Source: Pirellulales bacterium (GTDB taxonomy: Bacteria > Planctomycetota > Planctomycetia > Pirellulales > JAICIG01). From it: a DNA stretch of 64,000 bases. The position numbers were made by a program, and so were the translations under genes. Shown here in pieces: positions 8,483 through 16,237 of the stretch. The stretch's first letter is position 1. Every line of letters begins with the position of its first letter. Where the stretch lies: contig DATLUO010000194.1 in assembly GCA_035533075.1 (NCBI GenBank), forward strand, positions 62,001-126,000, read 5' to 3'. Below the pieces are notes generated by a model. The model ran no database searches, was not told the origin of the DNA, and saw nothing but the letters and a program-made list of their open reading frames with translations.

Positions 8483-8961
8483 GGTCGTTGCTCGTGGTGC
8501 AGAGTGTCTGAACGCAGCAGGGCCGTGTGGCGATAGGCCAAGTCCGTACTCTGCGCGAGGAACTCGGCAATCGCCCTGAGTTGGTCGCCGTCGAACCGCT
8601 TTAGAAGAGCGGTCACGTCGTTTCGTATTGGCTCGAACACGTGGTGGATGTCTGGCATTCGCTCGCCCGACTGACAAAGAATCTGCTTGCGCCGATCGCG
8701 CGCGTCTGATTTGCGAGACAAGTACCCTGCCCGCTCCAACCTGGCGACCACGCCGGTGATGGCGCCGGTCGTCAGGCCCGTGAGTGCGGCCAACTCGCTT
8801 CCGGTCATCGGCCCGCGCTCGCGCAACAAATCGAGGCACTTATGATCGGCGGGGCCGATCCCCAGACGCTCTGCCACCGCTTGGTGAAACAACACGACCG
8901 CGGTGCTGTGCCGGCGGACGAGACGGCCGACGATGTCGTCGATCAGATGCGATTTGCTCAT
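8479..8961 (-). CDS. MarR-family transcriptional regulator
   Basis: The 160-residue protein has the MarR winged-helix layout: a dimerisation helix at the N-terminus, a helix-turn-helix (GPMTGSELAALTGLTTGAITGVVARLERAGYL), and a wing with the characteristic DARDRRKQ sequence (the DxRxxR pattern). C-terminal helices complete the dimer interface. It forms a two-gene operon with the membrane protein downstream (ATGA overlap). A perfect palindrome and a promoter-like sequence lie 33-74 bp upstream of the start, consistent with autoregulation. The ligand is unknown; phenolic compounds or antibiotics are common in the family. Confidence 0.9.
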   Translation of the reverse strand: MSKSHLIDDIVGRLVRRHSTAVVLFHQAVAERLGIGPADHKCLDLLRERGPMTGSELAALTGLTTGAITGVVARLERAGYLSRKSDARDRRKQILCQSGERMPDIHHVFEPIRNDVTALLKRFDGDQLRAIAEFLAQSTDLAYRHTALLRSDTLHHEQRP

Positions 8962-8993
8962 GCTTGCCGTTCGGATTGCATTTGCTTCGTTAT

Positions 8994-9035
8994 TAGCTTA
9001 GATACTAAGCTATCTGCGAAGGGGTTGGCTGTCAA
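8994..9035 (-). promoter_or_regulatory. Promoter and palindromic operator of the MarR operon
   Basis: A perfect palindrome TAGCTTAGATACTAAGCTA (8994-9012, 8-bp arms, 3-bp centre) is placed for a dimeric MarR protein. On the minus strand a consensus TTGACA (9035-9030) lies 17 bases upstream of TAGCTT (9012-9007), so the operator would cover the -10 region and start site. Confidence 0.7.
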
Positions 9036-9063
9036 CCGTGTGCGGCGCGGCAAACTCTCTTGT

Positions 9064-9663
9064 CTACTGCGGCGTGCTGGCCCCGCCGGCGGCGCTGCCG
9101 GCCCCGAGCGAGCCGCCCTTTGGCCCGCCGAACGCGCCGCCGCCCGCGCTTGGAGGGCCCTTCATCGCCGCGGTTCCCGCGCTCTCCGAGGAGCGGACGC
9201 CGCCGGGCGTCGTGGTCGGGCCGCCTAGCACGGGCAGCGGCTCGCCTCCCATCGGCAGGGCACCGACCGCCGTCGCCCCGCCTTGCAGATAATAGGAGTT
9301 GGCCAGTCCCGTTTCTCGTTCCACTCCCTCAGCGGACCAACTCCGCGGCGGCTGCGGAGCCGCGGCGGGCGGTGATTCAAACGCCGGGGCCTTGCGGTAG
9401 CCGGCGGCCAGCGAGCCCGCGGCGGGCCGGCGCGGATCATATCTCAGCCAGCGTCGGCCATCGAACACACTCCAACTTCCGCCCGTCGTCCAGTACCACC
9501 AACGGCCATTATGCCAGGCGTAGCGCCAGCGGTTTTGCGATTGACCGCCGCGTGGCGCGGACCGCGCCAAACCACTTCGAGCTGTCCTTTGTGCCGCCGC
9601 GTCATTGGGCCGGCTGACCACGGTGGCGACGATCAACGCGACAAAAATGCTGAGGAATTTCAT
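9064..9663 (-). CDS. Secreted Trp/Arg-rich protein, paralogue of 11983-12597
   Basis: The 199-residue protein has a signal peptide (MKFLSIFVALIVATVVS ... AAAQ). An aromatic block follows that reads NRWRYAWHNGRWWYW ... VFDGRRWLRYDPRRP, and then a Pro/Gly/Ala-rich tail ending GSLGAGSAAGGASTPQ. A second copy of the same architecture lies 2.3 kb away on the same strand. Function is not recognised; the WRY-WHN-RWWYW pattern suggests a small beta structure or surface-associated protein. The ATG at 9663 was chosen because it begins the signal peptide; the open frame continues upstream without coding character. Confidence 0.65.
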   Translation of the reverse strand: MKFLSIFVALIVATVVSRPNDAAAQRTARSGLARSAPRGGQSQNRWRYAWHNGRWWYWTTGGSWSVFDGRRWLRYDPRRPAAGSLAAGYRKAPAFESPPAAAPQPPRSWSAEGVERETGLANSYYLQGGATAVGALPMGGEPLPVLGGPTTTPGGVRSSESAGTAAMKGPPSAGGGAFGGPKGGSLGAGSAAGGASTPQ

Positions 9664-10003
9664 CGTTTCGCAGTCCTTCCGGAACAAGTTACCGCCCCGC
9701 GACTGAATTATACCGCACGCTGTGTCAAAGATACTATCGGCAATAGCAAAGCGCCGAGCGGTGCGTGCGGATTCGCCCAGTTCGTGCCCGCCTGCCGCAC
9801 AGCCACCGACTTGTCGAATCGCACGGTTGGCTGCCGAGAGAAAACGCCGCCGACGGTCGCTTGCTCTAAAGGCGTGCGGGGCTATGCACTTGCGACATGT
9901 TGTGACAGCAACCCTGACTCGCTCGGTGGATAGCGGCACATAAACTGCCTAAGTGCGCCCACGGATAATAAGTAACAACGCACTTTCTTCGATGAGGTGA
10001 CCC

Positions 10004-10471
10004 ATGTTTACAAGAAAACATTTGGTGCTCGCCGCGCTGTGCGGCGTCGGATTCGTTTCTAACGCCTTCGCTCGCGAAGCGGTTGCGGCGCCGGCGAATC
10101 CTTTCAAGCCTGGCGACGAAATCGTCGCGACCGCCAGCGGCACGCCGCTGATGCGGGGCTATTCCACCTTGGCGACACTGGCCGAAGGCCAAACGTTGCG
10201 AGTTCTGAAGGTGGAGGGAGCTTGGGTGGGAACCACCGTCACGGTCAACGGTACGAAGATCGGCGGCTGGCTCTGGAACAAGCAGCTCGCGACGCCGCGG
10301 CAATACCAGGCCCTGCGGCAGGGCGTCCGCCGCAGCTATTCGTATCAACCGGCCCCGGTCTACCAAGGCCCCTACTTCGGTCAGCCGACTTATACGCAGC
10401 CGTTCGTCATGGGCGAGACTCCCTACGGCAGTTCGTATTGGCGGGCCGACCGCAAAGTTATGGGCTACTAA
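10004..10471 (+). CDS. Secreted SH3-like domain protein
   Basis: The 155-residue protein has a signal peptide (MFTRKHLVLAALCGVGFVSNAFA). The domain of about 75 residues that follows looks like a bacterial SH3 fold (FKPGDEIVATASGTPLM ... LAEGQTLRVLKVEGAWVGTTV ... GWLWNKQL). The tail is Tyr/Pro-rich. Similar small planctomycete proteins are envelope proteins of unknown role. The start is preceded by GAGG. It is followed by a long hairpin at 10514-10558. Confidence 0.65.
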   Translation: MFTRKHLVLAALCGVGFVSNAFAREAVAAPANPFKPGDEIVATASGTPLMRGYSTLATLAEGQTLRVLKVEGAWVGTTVTVNGTKIGGWLWNKQLATPRQYQALRQGVRRSYSYQPAPVYQGPYFGQPTYTQPFVMGETPYGSSYWRADRKVMGY

Positions 10472-10513
10472 CCAAGTCGGGCAGATGAGGACGATCCAAC
10501 GCACGCCCAGCCT

Positions 10514-10558
10514 GCCGACCGCGGATTTTCGATAGCAACGAGCATCACCGCGGTCGGC
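10514..10558. terminator. Hairpin between two small secreted-protein genes
   Basis: Perfect 11-bp arms (GCCGACCGCGG and CCGCGGTCGGC) enclose a 23-base loop just downstream of the gene ending at 10471. There is no U-run, so it could be a processing or attenuation hairpin rather than a classical terminator. Confidence 0.45.
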
Positions 10559-10625
10559 CTAACATGACGGCGCGACGACCATGTGGCGTCGCCTGTCGTT
10601 CAGCCATTCGAGAGGAGAAAAGTCG

Positions 10626-11015
10626 ATGTCGAAACCTACCTTGTTCCTTGCCGGGGCGCTCGGCGCGCTGATGTTTGTGCAGCAGTTGCCCGCCGGGCAG
10701 GAACTTTCCAGCCGCGCCGATCGCAAGATCACCGGCCAGTATTTCCGGCCGAACACGGCCTCGACGTATCAGCGAGGCGCCATCAGCCACGCTGAGGCGT
10801 TGGACTACTACGGCCGACGCTACAGCCAGATTCCCGCCGAGACCGCCAAAGAACACGCCGCCGAAATTCGCCGCAACCTGAACGCGGCGAAGAAGGAGTA
10901 CGCCAAGCTCGACAAAGAGGCCAAGGGCAACAAGCACGTCGAAGCCCACTTGAAAGCCATTCAAGAGCACCATGCCAAGGCCGAGGAGATGTGCGAGATC
11001 GTGAGCCGATCATAA
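10626..11015 (+). CDS. Small secreted helical protein
   Basis: The 129-residue protein has a signal peptide (MSKPTLFLAGALGALMFVQQLPAG). The mature part is charged and helical (HAAEIRRNLNAAKKEYAKLDKEAKG ... HLKAIQEHHAKAEEMCEIV). An AGGAG ribosome site lies 9 bases before the ATG at 10626. No family is recognised; it could be a periplasmic chaperone-like or metal-associated protein (late HH and Cys). It sits 26 bp before the methyltransferase gene and may be co-transcribed with it. Confidence 0.6.
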   Translation: MSKPTLFLAGALGALMFVQQLPAGQELSSRADRKITGQYFRPNTASTYQRGAISHAEALDYYGRRYSQIPAETAKEHAAEIRRNLNAAKKEYAKLDKEAKGNKHVEAHLKAIQEHHAKAEEMCEIVSRS

Positions 11016-11041
11016 GGCTCTCTTTGCCAAGGTTACTCGCC

Positions 11042-11776
11042 ATGCACGAGACGTCAGACAAGATCAGGGCCGACATCAAGCAGCGATTTGTGAAACTCGC
11101 ACTCTGCCCAACGGAAGAAAAGAAGTTTCCCGTTGGCCCCGCCAGTGCGAAGCGACTGGGCTACGACCCTGTTGAGATCGACGCGCTGCCAAACTCGGTC
11201 ACGGAGTCGTTCGCCGGCGTCGGCGACCCGTTTGCTCTTGGAGAACTCCGCCCCGGTGAAACGGTGCTCGACCTCGGCTGCGGGGCGGGCCTCGACAGCA
11301 TCCTCGCCGCCCGCCGCGTTTTCCCTACGGGCAAGGTGATCGGCGTCGATTTCGCCGTCGAGATGGTCGAGAAAGCCGTGCGCAACGCGGCGGCGGTCGG
11401 AGTGAGCAACACCGATTTTCGACAGGGAAATGCCGACGCAATTCCGCTGGAAGACGGCTCGGTTGACATGGTGATCTCCAATGGGCTGTTCAACCTCTGT
11501 CTCAACAAGCCGAAGGTTTTGGCCGAAGTGTTCCGCGTTCTGCGCCCCGGTGGCCGCCTGCAAATGGCCGACATCCTGCTGCACGACGACGTGACGGAGG
11601 AAGAAGTGGCCCGCAAAGGTAGTTGGTCCGACTGAATTGGCGGTGCCGTGTGGGGGCGGTCGCTCCTGCAAATGCTCGCCGACGCGGGGTTCGCGGAGGC
11701 AAAACTTCACGCGTGGACCGGTTACCACACGTCGTCCTGTACCGAGGGGGCAACGATTACGGCAAGGAAACCCTAA
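11042..11776 (+). CDS. ArsM-like SAM methyltransferase, candidate selenoprotein (UGA at 11633-11635)
   Basis: The N-terminal 197 residues form a class I SAM methyltransferase: motif I VLDLGCGAGLDSILAARR, post-I VIGVDF, and the VISNGLFNLC ... EVFRVLRPGGRL segment typical of arsenite methyltransferase-like proteins. Translation meets UGA directly after GSWSD. The same frame then continues for 46 codons as IGGAVWGRSLLQMLADAGF ... HTSSCTEG ... TARKP and ends at TAA, which is exactly the expected C-terminal domain of the family. ArsM relatives carry Cys in a CIGGA/CIAGA-type motif at the UGA site, so codon 198 is read here as selenocysteine. A stem-loop follows (11649-11670). A short 591-base product ending at the UGA, or a recent nonsense mutation, are the alternatives. 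Arsenic as substrate is inferred from family only. Confidence 0.72.
11649..11670 (+). promoter_or_regulatory. Candidate bacterial SECIS stem-loop
   Basis: The RNA can form a 9-bp stem (11649-11657 with 11662-11670, including G-U pairs) capped by the 4-base loop GGUC. The loop begins 22 bases after the UGA and has G in its first two positions, as described for bacterial SECIS elements. No energy calculation was done. Confidence 0.5.
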
Positions 11777-11982
11777 ATTGCTTGGCGACAACGCCGGAGC
11801 ATGGGCGGAGAGTTGAAAGCATGTCATTTCGTTCCGTGTTTGTCGCGCTGGTGATTGGTTTCGGGTTGGTGCATCGCTTGCGCTATGCTCCACCAGGGAG
11901 TGGTTCAGCGTGATCTGTCTCATGCCTTTGGTCGCCTTCGCGTTAGGTTCGTTCAGTTGTCGGCAGCCTTGGCAAGCGCCCG
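11777..11982. other. Intergenic region with possible 30-codon remnant
   Basis: An ORF from ATG 11821 to 11913 starts MSFRSVFVALVIGFGLV, which looks like the membrane anchor of a larger protein, then ends quickly. No ribosome site stands out. It may be a decayed gene start. Confidence 0.3.
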
Positions 11983-12597
11983 CTAATGCGGCGTACTTGC
12001 CCCGCCGGCGGCGCTGCCGGCGCCGAGCGACCGGCCGGTCGGCCCGCCAAAGGAACCTCCACCGGTCTGGCTTGGGCCGCGCATGGAAGGCGACATTCCT
12101 TCACTTAGACCGCTGGGCCCGGCGTGCGGGCCCAAGCCGGTTCCAAGCGGACTTGGCCCGCCAAGCACTGGAAGCGGCTCGCCCAAGGGCAGGCCGCGCC
12201 CGGCGCCTTCCAAGTAGAAGGAGTTGGTCAACCCCGTTTCTCGTTCCATATCTCCCGCGGCCGACCAGGTGCGCGGCGGCTCCGGAGGCGCGGCGGGCGG
12301 AGAGTCGAAGGCGGGGGCCTTGCGATACCCGCCAGCCAGGGCCCCCGAAGGCGGACGGCGTGCATCGTACCGGACCCATCGCCGGCCATTGAAGTAACTC
12401 CAATGCCGCTCGTGCGACCAATACCACCAGCGGTCGTTGTGCCACTGATACCGCCAACGGTTTTCGGGCTGTCCGCCGCGCGGCGCGGCTTGCGCGACGC
12501 GCGTTGCCGCGGGCCGCTGCGCCAGGGCCCCGTTCGGCCAGGCGGCCGTGGTGTAGGTCAAGAGCGCCGACGTAACTAACACTAGCTCTTTTATCAT
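11983..12597 (-). CDS. Secreted Trp/Arg-rich protein, paralogue of 9064-9663
   Basis: The 204-residue product has a signal peptide (MIKELVLVTSALLTYTTAAW). It has the same aromatic block as its paralogue (NRWRYQWHNDRWWYW ... YFNGRRWVRYDARRP) and the same Pro/Gly-rich tail ending GSLGAGSAAGGASTPH. Conserved internal phrases such as MERETGLTNSFYL and GEPLPVLGGP show that the two are true paralogues. The ATG at 12597 begins the signal peptide. Function unknown; probably an envelope protein. Confidence 0.65.
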   Translation of the reverse strand: MIKELVLVTSALLTYTTAAWPNGALAQRPAATRVAQAAPRGGQPENRWRYQWHNDRWWYWSHERHWSYFNGRRWVRYDARRPPSGALAGGYRKAPAFDSPPAAPPEPPRTWSAAGDMERETGLTNSFYLEGAGRGLPLGEPLPVLGGPSPLGTGLGPHAGPSGLSEGMSPSMRGPSQTGGGSFGGPTGRSLGAGSAAGGASTPH

Positions 12598-13043
12598 TTT
12601 TTCACCTGAATCTCGTGACGAAATAATCCCTTTTGCAAGTTTCGCGCCGCGCCGATCGCGTCCGGCGTCGAAGCGGTGTTGCGCCATGCTTTTGACGGCA
12701 AAAAGTGGTCGCGCGTTCGCGCCGCCGACGGTGATCAACCGCGGCCGGCGTGCGGATTCGCTCGTTAAAACGCACAGTCTCACAGGTTTCCCCCGTTCGA
12801 GGCTGCCATTCCTCCAAGATGTTTTGGTTTCCTCGCTTGTGCGTAAGTTCAAGTGGTGAACGTGATAAGCACCGATCACCGGCGGCGAACAGGCGCTTCC
12901 GGCCGCAGGTTGGCCCGCGGACTGCATTCCATCAAAGTCCGTGAAAGACCATATTGCCACGCACTTTTCACGAGATGGCGGCTTCGCGTTCTCGTGCGAT
13001 CAAGATCTGATGCTCATCCGACGCTGCTAGCGAAAGGAACCTT
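12598..13043. other. Divergent intergenic region
   Basis: The 446 bp between divergent starts should hold promoters for both neighbours. No recognisable gene, RNA or clear operator was seen. Confidence 0.5.
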
Positions 13044-14102
13044 ATGATAGGACGACGCCAATTCGGGGCCGCCGGCATGTCGGCGTTTGCGCTGGCCCTC
13101 ATGGACAAGAGGGGTTTTGCACAAGCCGGCGCAAAGCGGGTTTCCGTATCCACCGAAGGGATCCACGACGACATGAGCCGCTGCACCGGCAACACTCCGC
13201 TGGTGCGGCTCGACCGCATCGGCCGGGGCTGCGTGGCCGGCATCGCGGCGAAAGTGGAAAGCATGAATCCGCTGGGAAGCGCCAAAGACCGCATCGCCCC
13301 CGCCATGATCGACGCCGCCGAGCGGGACGGCAAAATCAGCGACGGAACCGTGATCGTCGAGCCGACGAGTGGCAACACGGGCATTGCACTGGCTTATGTC
13401 TGTGCCGCTCGCGGTTACAAGCTGAAGGTGACCATGCCCGAAAGCATGTCGATTGAACGTCGCCAACTGCTCAAAGCGCTGGGCGCCGAAGTCATCCTGA
13501 CACCGGCCGCCGAAGGGATGGCCGGCGCGGTGCGGAAGGCCGAAGGGATCGTCGCGAGCAACAAAAACCACTTCATGCCGCAACAGTTCAATAATCCGGC
13601 CAACCCCGAAATCCATCGAAAAACAACCGCCGAGGAAATCTGGCGCGACACGCGGGGGGCGATCGACATTTTTGTGTCGGGCGTCGGCACGGGTGGCACG
13701 ATTACCGGTGTCGGCGAGGGCATCAAGAGGCACAAACCGGGGCTGCGCGTGGTGGCCGTCGAGCCGGCAAAGAGTCCAGTCCTCACGCAAAAGCGAGCCG
13801 GCCAGCCGCTCAGGCCAGGCAAGCATGCTATTGAAGGCATCGGCGCCGGCTTTATTCCGAAGGTGCTGAATCTCGACGTCATTGACGAGGTCGTCCAAGT
13901 CACGGACGAGGACGCTTTTGAAACGGCCCGCCGCCTTGCACGGCTTGAAGGCGCGCTGTGCGGCCCCAGCTCAGGCGCCGCTGTTTGGGCGGCGCTGAAG
14001 CTCGCGCGCCAGCCGGAGCACGCCGGCAAGCTGATTGTCGCCCCTTTGGCGGACACGGGGGAACGGTATCTTTCGACGGGTCTCTATTCGGCTGGCGGCT
14101 GA
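13044..14102 (+). CDS. Cysteine synthase-like PLP enzyme with Tat-like leader
   Basis: The 352-residue protein belongs to the fold-type II PLP family (CysK/CBS). It has the PLP lysine in [10 protein letters not shown], the substrate loop [12 protein letters not shown], the phosphate loop [13 protein letters not shown], and GPSSGAA near the end. Before this core sit about 28 extra residues ([20 protein letters not shown] ... RGFAQA) that look like a twin-arginine signal peptide. A cofactor-loaded PLP enzyme is a plausible Tat substrate, but cysteine synthases are normally cytoplasmic. An AAGGAA ribosome site precedes the ATG. The reaction is probably O-acetylserine plus sulfide or a related beta-replacement; substrate not certain. 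Confidence 0.85.
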   Translation: MIGRRQFGAAGMSAFALALMDKRGFAQAGAKRVSVSTEGIHDDMSRCTGNTPLVRLDRIGRGCVAGIAAKVESMNPLGSAKDRIAPAMIDAAERDGKISDGTVIVEPTSGNTGIALAYVCAARGYKLKVTMPESMSIERRQLLKALGAEVILTPAAEGMAGAVRKAEGIVASNKNHFMPQQFNNPANPEIHRKTTAEEIWRDTRGAIDIFVSGVGTGGTITGVGEGIKRHKPGLRVVAVEPAKSPVLTQKRAGQPLRPGKHAIEGIGAGFIPKVLNLDVIDEVVQVTDEDAFETARRLARLEGALCGPSSGAAVWAALKLARQPEHAGKLIVAPLADTGERYLSTGLYSAGG

Positions 14103-14318
14103 GGGATGTTGGTGAAGCAACAGTGGTGCGAGCACGACCGGATAAAGCCTGGCGCCACCGCTAAACCGAGCACAAGAGCCGTGCTGGTTTTACGCTGATT
14201 TACGAGCTTGACTCGTCATGCATGGAGAACGAGAATAAAGTTGCCGACGACCTCCTACCTCACGCCTTGGTACTTCGCGCCACAGTCAGGCACTTTCGCC
14301 CGAAAACAACACCAAGCG

Positions 14319-14546
14319 ATGACTCGCAAGGACGCACTGAAGAGACTGACTGGGCTGGCGCCACGGGTTGACGACCATTTGGAGAGGCTTGCCGCCAATC
14401 CGACCAGCCGGGATCGGCCGCATTGGACCGGCGAGATCAGGAATTGGATTCGACAAATGGAAGCTTTGCTTCCTGCAGTGGGAGGCAAGACGGCGGAGAA
14501 ATGGCGAGCTCGCATCGCCGAGTGGAAGGCGAGACTGGAGAGCTAG
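14319..14546 (+). CDS. Small basic protein, first of an unknown gene pair
   Basis: The 75-residue helical protein MTRKDALKRLTGLAPRVDDHLERL ... WTGEIRNWIRQMEALLPAVG ... ARIAEWKARLES ends one base before the ATG of its partner. No family is recognised. Tight pairing of two small soluble helical proteins, isolated from housekeeping genes, resembles orphan immunity or toxin-antitoxin cassettes, but there is no direct evidence. An upstream start is possible because the frame stays open from 14208. Confidence 0.5.
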   Translation: MTRKDALKRLTGLAPRVDDHLERLAANPTSRDRPHWTGEIRNWIRQMEALLPAVGGKTAEKWRARIAEWKARLES

Positions 14547-14547
14547 A

Positions 14548-14862
14548 ATGAACGTTGCGGTATCCAGACTTGAACATCTATTGGGCCGCGTATTCGACGG
14601 CGTCAGCGAGGGCCTCAGGGCCGAGCTTGATCTCGAGGAGTACGAGAAGAGGAAGCACGATTTCGTGTTCCATATGACCGACTGGATCGGCGACCTGGAA
14701 CAGCTAGCGGAGCTCTTTGGCGATCCTGACCAAGAGACCGATGAGACCGCGTCCAACGTCGTGTTGGGATTCCTGTACCACGTGATTCCCCATCTCAACG
14801 CCGCTGGCAGGCTCCTGCTGGGCGACGTTGGCGACCCCTTTTCAACCCCTAAGAGTGGTTAG
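14548..14862 (+). CDS. Small acidic protein, second of an unknown gene pair
   Basis: The 104-residue acidic helical protein (LEHLLGRVFDGVSEGLRAEL ... HDFVFHMTDWIGDLEQLAELF ... VLGFLYHVIPHLNAAGRLLLG) follows its partner by one base. The two gene products differ in charge (basic, then acidic), which fits a binding pair. Function unknown. Confidence 0.5.
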   Translation: MNVAVSRLEHLLGRVFDGVSEGLRAELDLEEYEKRKHDFVFHMTDWIGDLEQLAELFGDPDQETDETASNVVLGFLYHVIPHLNAAGRLLLGDVGDPFSTPKSG

Positions 14863-14998
14863 CAAGCACCAAGCCGACCGCTGCTCGGCAGCTTCCTCGC
14901 GCGGCATTCGACCGACTTTACCGCCGATATTCGTACGCTGCCGTCAGAAATCAAGACTGACAGGACGGCTGAGCGGGATTCCCACGCTCAACGCGGCG

Positions 14999-15113
14999 TC
15001 ATAGGTAGGCGTTGGTCACGTACTGCTGCACCATGTGTGTTGAAGTACGAAGCGTTCACGGCGACGGCATGCCGCATGACGTCGATCCAGCGATCACGGT
15101 CCTGGTAGTAATT
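14999..15113 (-). pseudogene. C-terminal remnant of an alpha-glucan phosphorylase-like gene
   Basis: The minus strand reads NYYQDRDRWIDVMRHAVAVN, then ASYFNT and, after a frame change near 15035, MVQQYVTNAYL and a stop. The pattern W-x-x-x-M ... F-N-T ... M-V-x-x-Y-V-x-x-x-Y matches the last residues of glycogen/alpha-glucan phosphorylases. Nothing of the remaining enzyme is present; the fragment abuts a broken YHS domain gene. Confidence 0.5.
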
Positions 15114-15213
15114 CCGAGCAAAAGCTGTACTGCTGTCCCGCGTAGGTCTCCGACAGGCCTTGCGCTTCTGCGACGATCATCCCACACACGGGATCGGTTA
15201 CGGCGTTCGACAT
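15094..15213 (-). pseudogene. Truncated YHS-domain gene
   Basis: Behind a good AAAAGGAGTC ribosome site the 39-codon ORF reads MSNAVTDPVCGMIVAEAQGL ... YAGQQYSFCS and then runs into foreign sequence (ELLPGP, stop). DPVCGM and YSFCS are the two halves of the YHS domain, which is linked to metal handling; the distal half is replaced by the glucan phosphorylase remnant, so this is a fusion junction in decaying DNA. Confidence 0.6.
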
Positions 15214-15547
15214 CAAATGACTCCTTTTTCAGTTGATCGCGGTCTTGTTCCGCGTTCGCGCAGCAGTACGGCGCGACGCCGGTTCGCGGTAGGGGCCTCG
15301 GAACGGCGCGTAGATAGCGTTCTCGTAGTCGCCGCGGCGGCCGAAATAAACGTTTCATGGCTTGTGGTCCCTGTGTCTACCGTGGCGACGTGGTCGCCGT
15401 CTGGTTGTGCGACTTTTCTGAAGGCAATCGCTGGGCCACGGCCGCGCGTCGCACTTTTCAGCCGGTTTCCGAGCGCCGTGGCCGTCCCGTCGCTGTGCTT
15501 GCGCGCGCGCCGTGCCGCTCATAGCGCGCTCAGCCGCGCGCCTTGTC

Positions 15548-15684
15548 TGCCACCAGCTTTAGAGATCGTCCTGCTTTCAGGAAAGATAGATAAACGGCCG
15601 AAGGCCGCCGTAGCCGCGAAGCGGCGTGATTCCATAGCCCAGGGGTCGGAACGATGTGAAACGCGGTGAAAAAAGCAGGACGGT
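15548..15684. repeat. Truncated copy of the 401-bp MITE-like element
   Basis: The left end TGCCACCAGCTTTAG and the following GATCGTCCTGCTTTC, a GGCCGCCGTAGC segment and the TCCATAGCCCAGGG segment match the element at 32890-33290. The right end stops inside a GAAAAAAGCAGGAC box, so this copy is shorter and lacks the right terminal repeat. Confidence 0.65.
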
Positions 15685-15909
15685 CTGGACGGTCTCGACG
15701 CGAACGGTCCAATAGCGTGTTGGCACGCGAATTGCCCTCGCTTGGCCGCGGACAACAGTGCATTCGACGCGAAACAGAAGAAAACGACCAGCGATGTACA
15801 CGACGCCCTTGCAACAAGATTCCCTGCGCACCACGGCGATCGCCGCTAGGCTGGCCGGGGTCCGCTCGCCAGCGGCCAGCAACCCGTTGCACGTGCGGCC
15901 GGCGGCGAC

Positions 15910-16107
15910 GTGACGCGGCGAGTGGCATTGTTCCTGTCGACCGCCGGCATGCCCGGCTTGCGGCGACTCCGCGTGGACGTGGCCGGAGACACCATCGTTC
16001 TTTCAGGCCGCGTTCGCACGTTTTACGAACGCCAGATCGCGGTCGAACGGTCGCGACGGGTTGCGGGCGTCATCGAAGTTGACGACCAAATCGAGGTTGT
16101 CGAGTAG
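15910..16107 (+). CDS. BON-domain-like small protein
   Basis: The 65-residue product (GTG start) has a BON-like strand pattern: LRRLRVDVAGDTIVLSGRVR, then FYERQIAVERSRRVAGVIEV and a final DDQIEVVE. BON domains occur in membrane-associated proteins such as OsmY. The frame before 15910 is not clearly coding, so the N-terminus may be lost; an overlapping ORF from ATG 15794 in another frame could be the original start separated by a frameshift. Confidence 0.55.
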   Translation: MTRRVALFLSTAGMPGLRRLRVDVAGDTIVLSGRVRTFYERQIAVERSRRVAGVIEVDDQIEVVE

Positions 16108-16237
16108 CGGGGTCCGGCGCTGTCGTGTATCTTATGGGTCGAACGTCGCAGTCTCCCCCACTGGCGCGGCGGAAGTGGGATATAATCGCGTGGTGTTCCC
16201 GGACGATTCATCCCGCTAGTCGACGACCAGCCGCTCC

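Noticed and set aside
11623-11913. 96-residue ORF after the methyltransferase UGA
   Set aside because: It is out of frame and Arg-rich. The readthrough frame gives the real C-terminal domain; only the short hydrophobic piece from 11821 was kept as a possible remnant.
15094-15213. UGA after the YHS fragment as a third selenocysteine codon
   Set aside because: The sequence before the UGA has already left the YHS family (ELLPGP), and the continuation matches another protein in a different frame.
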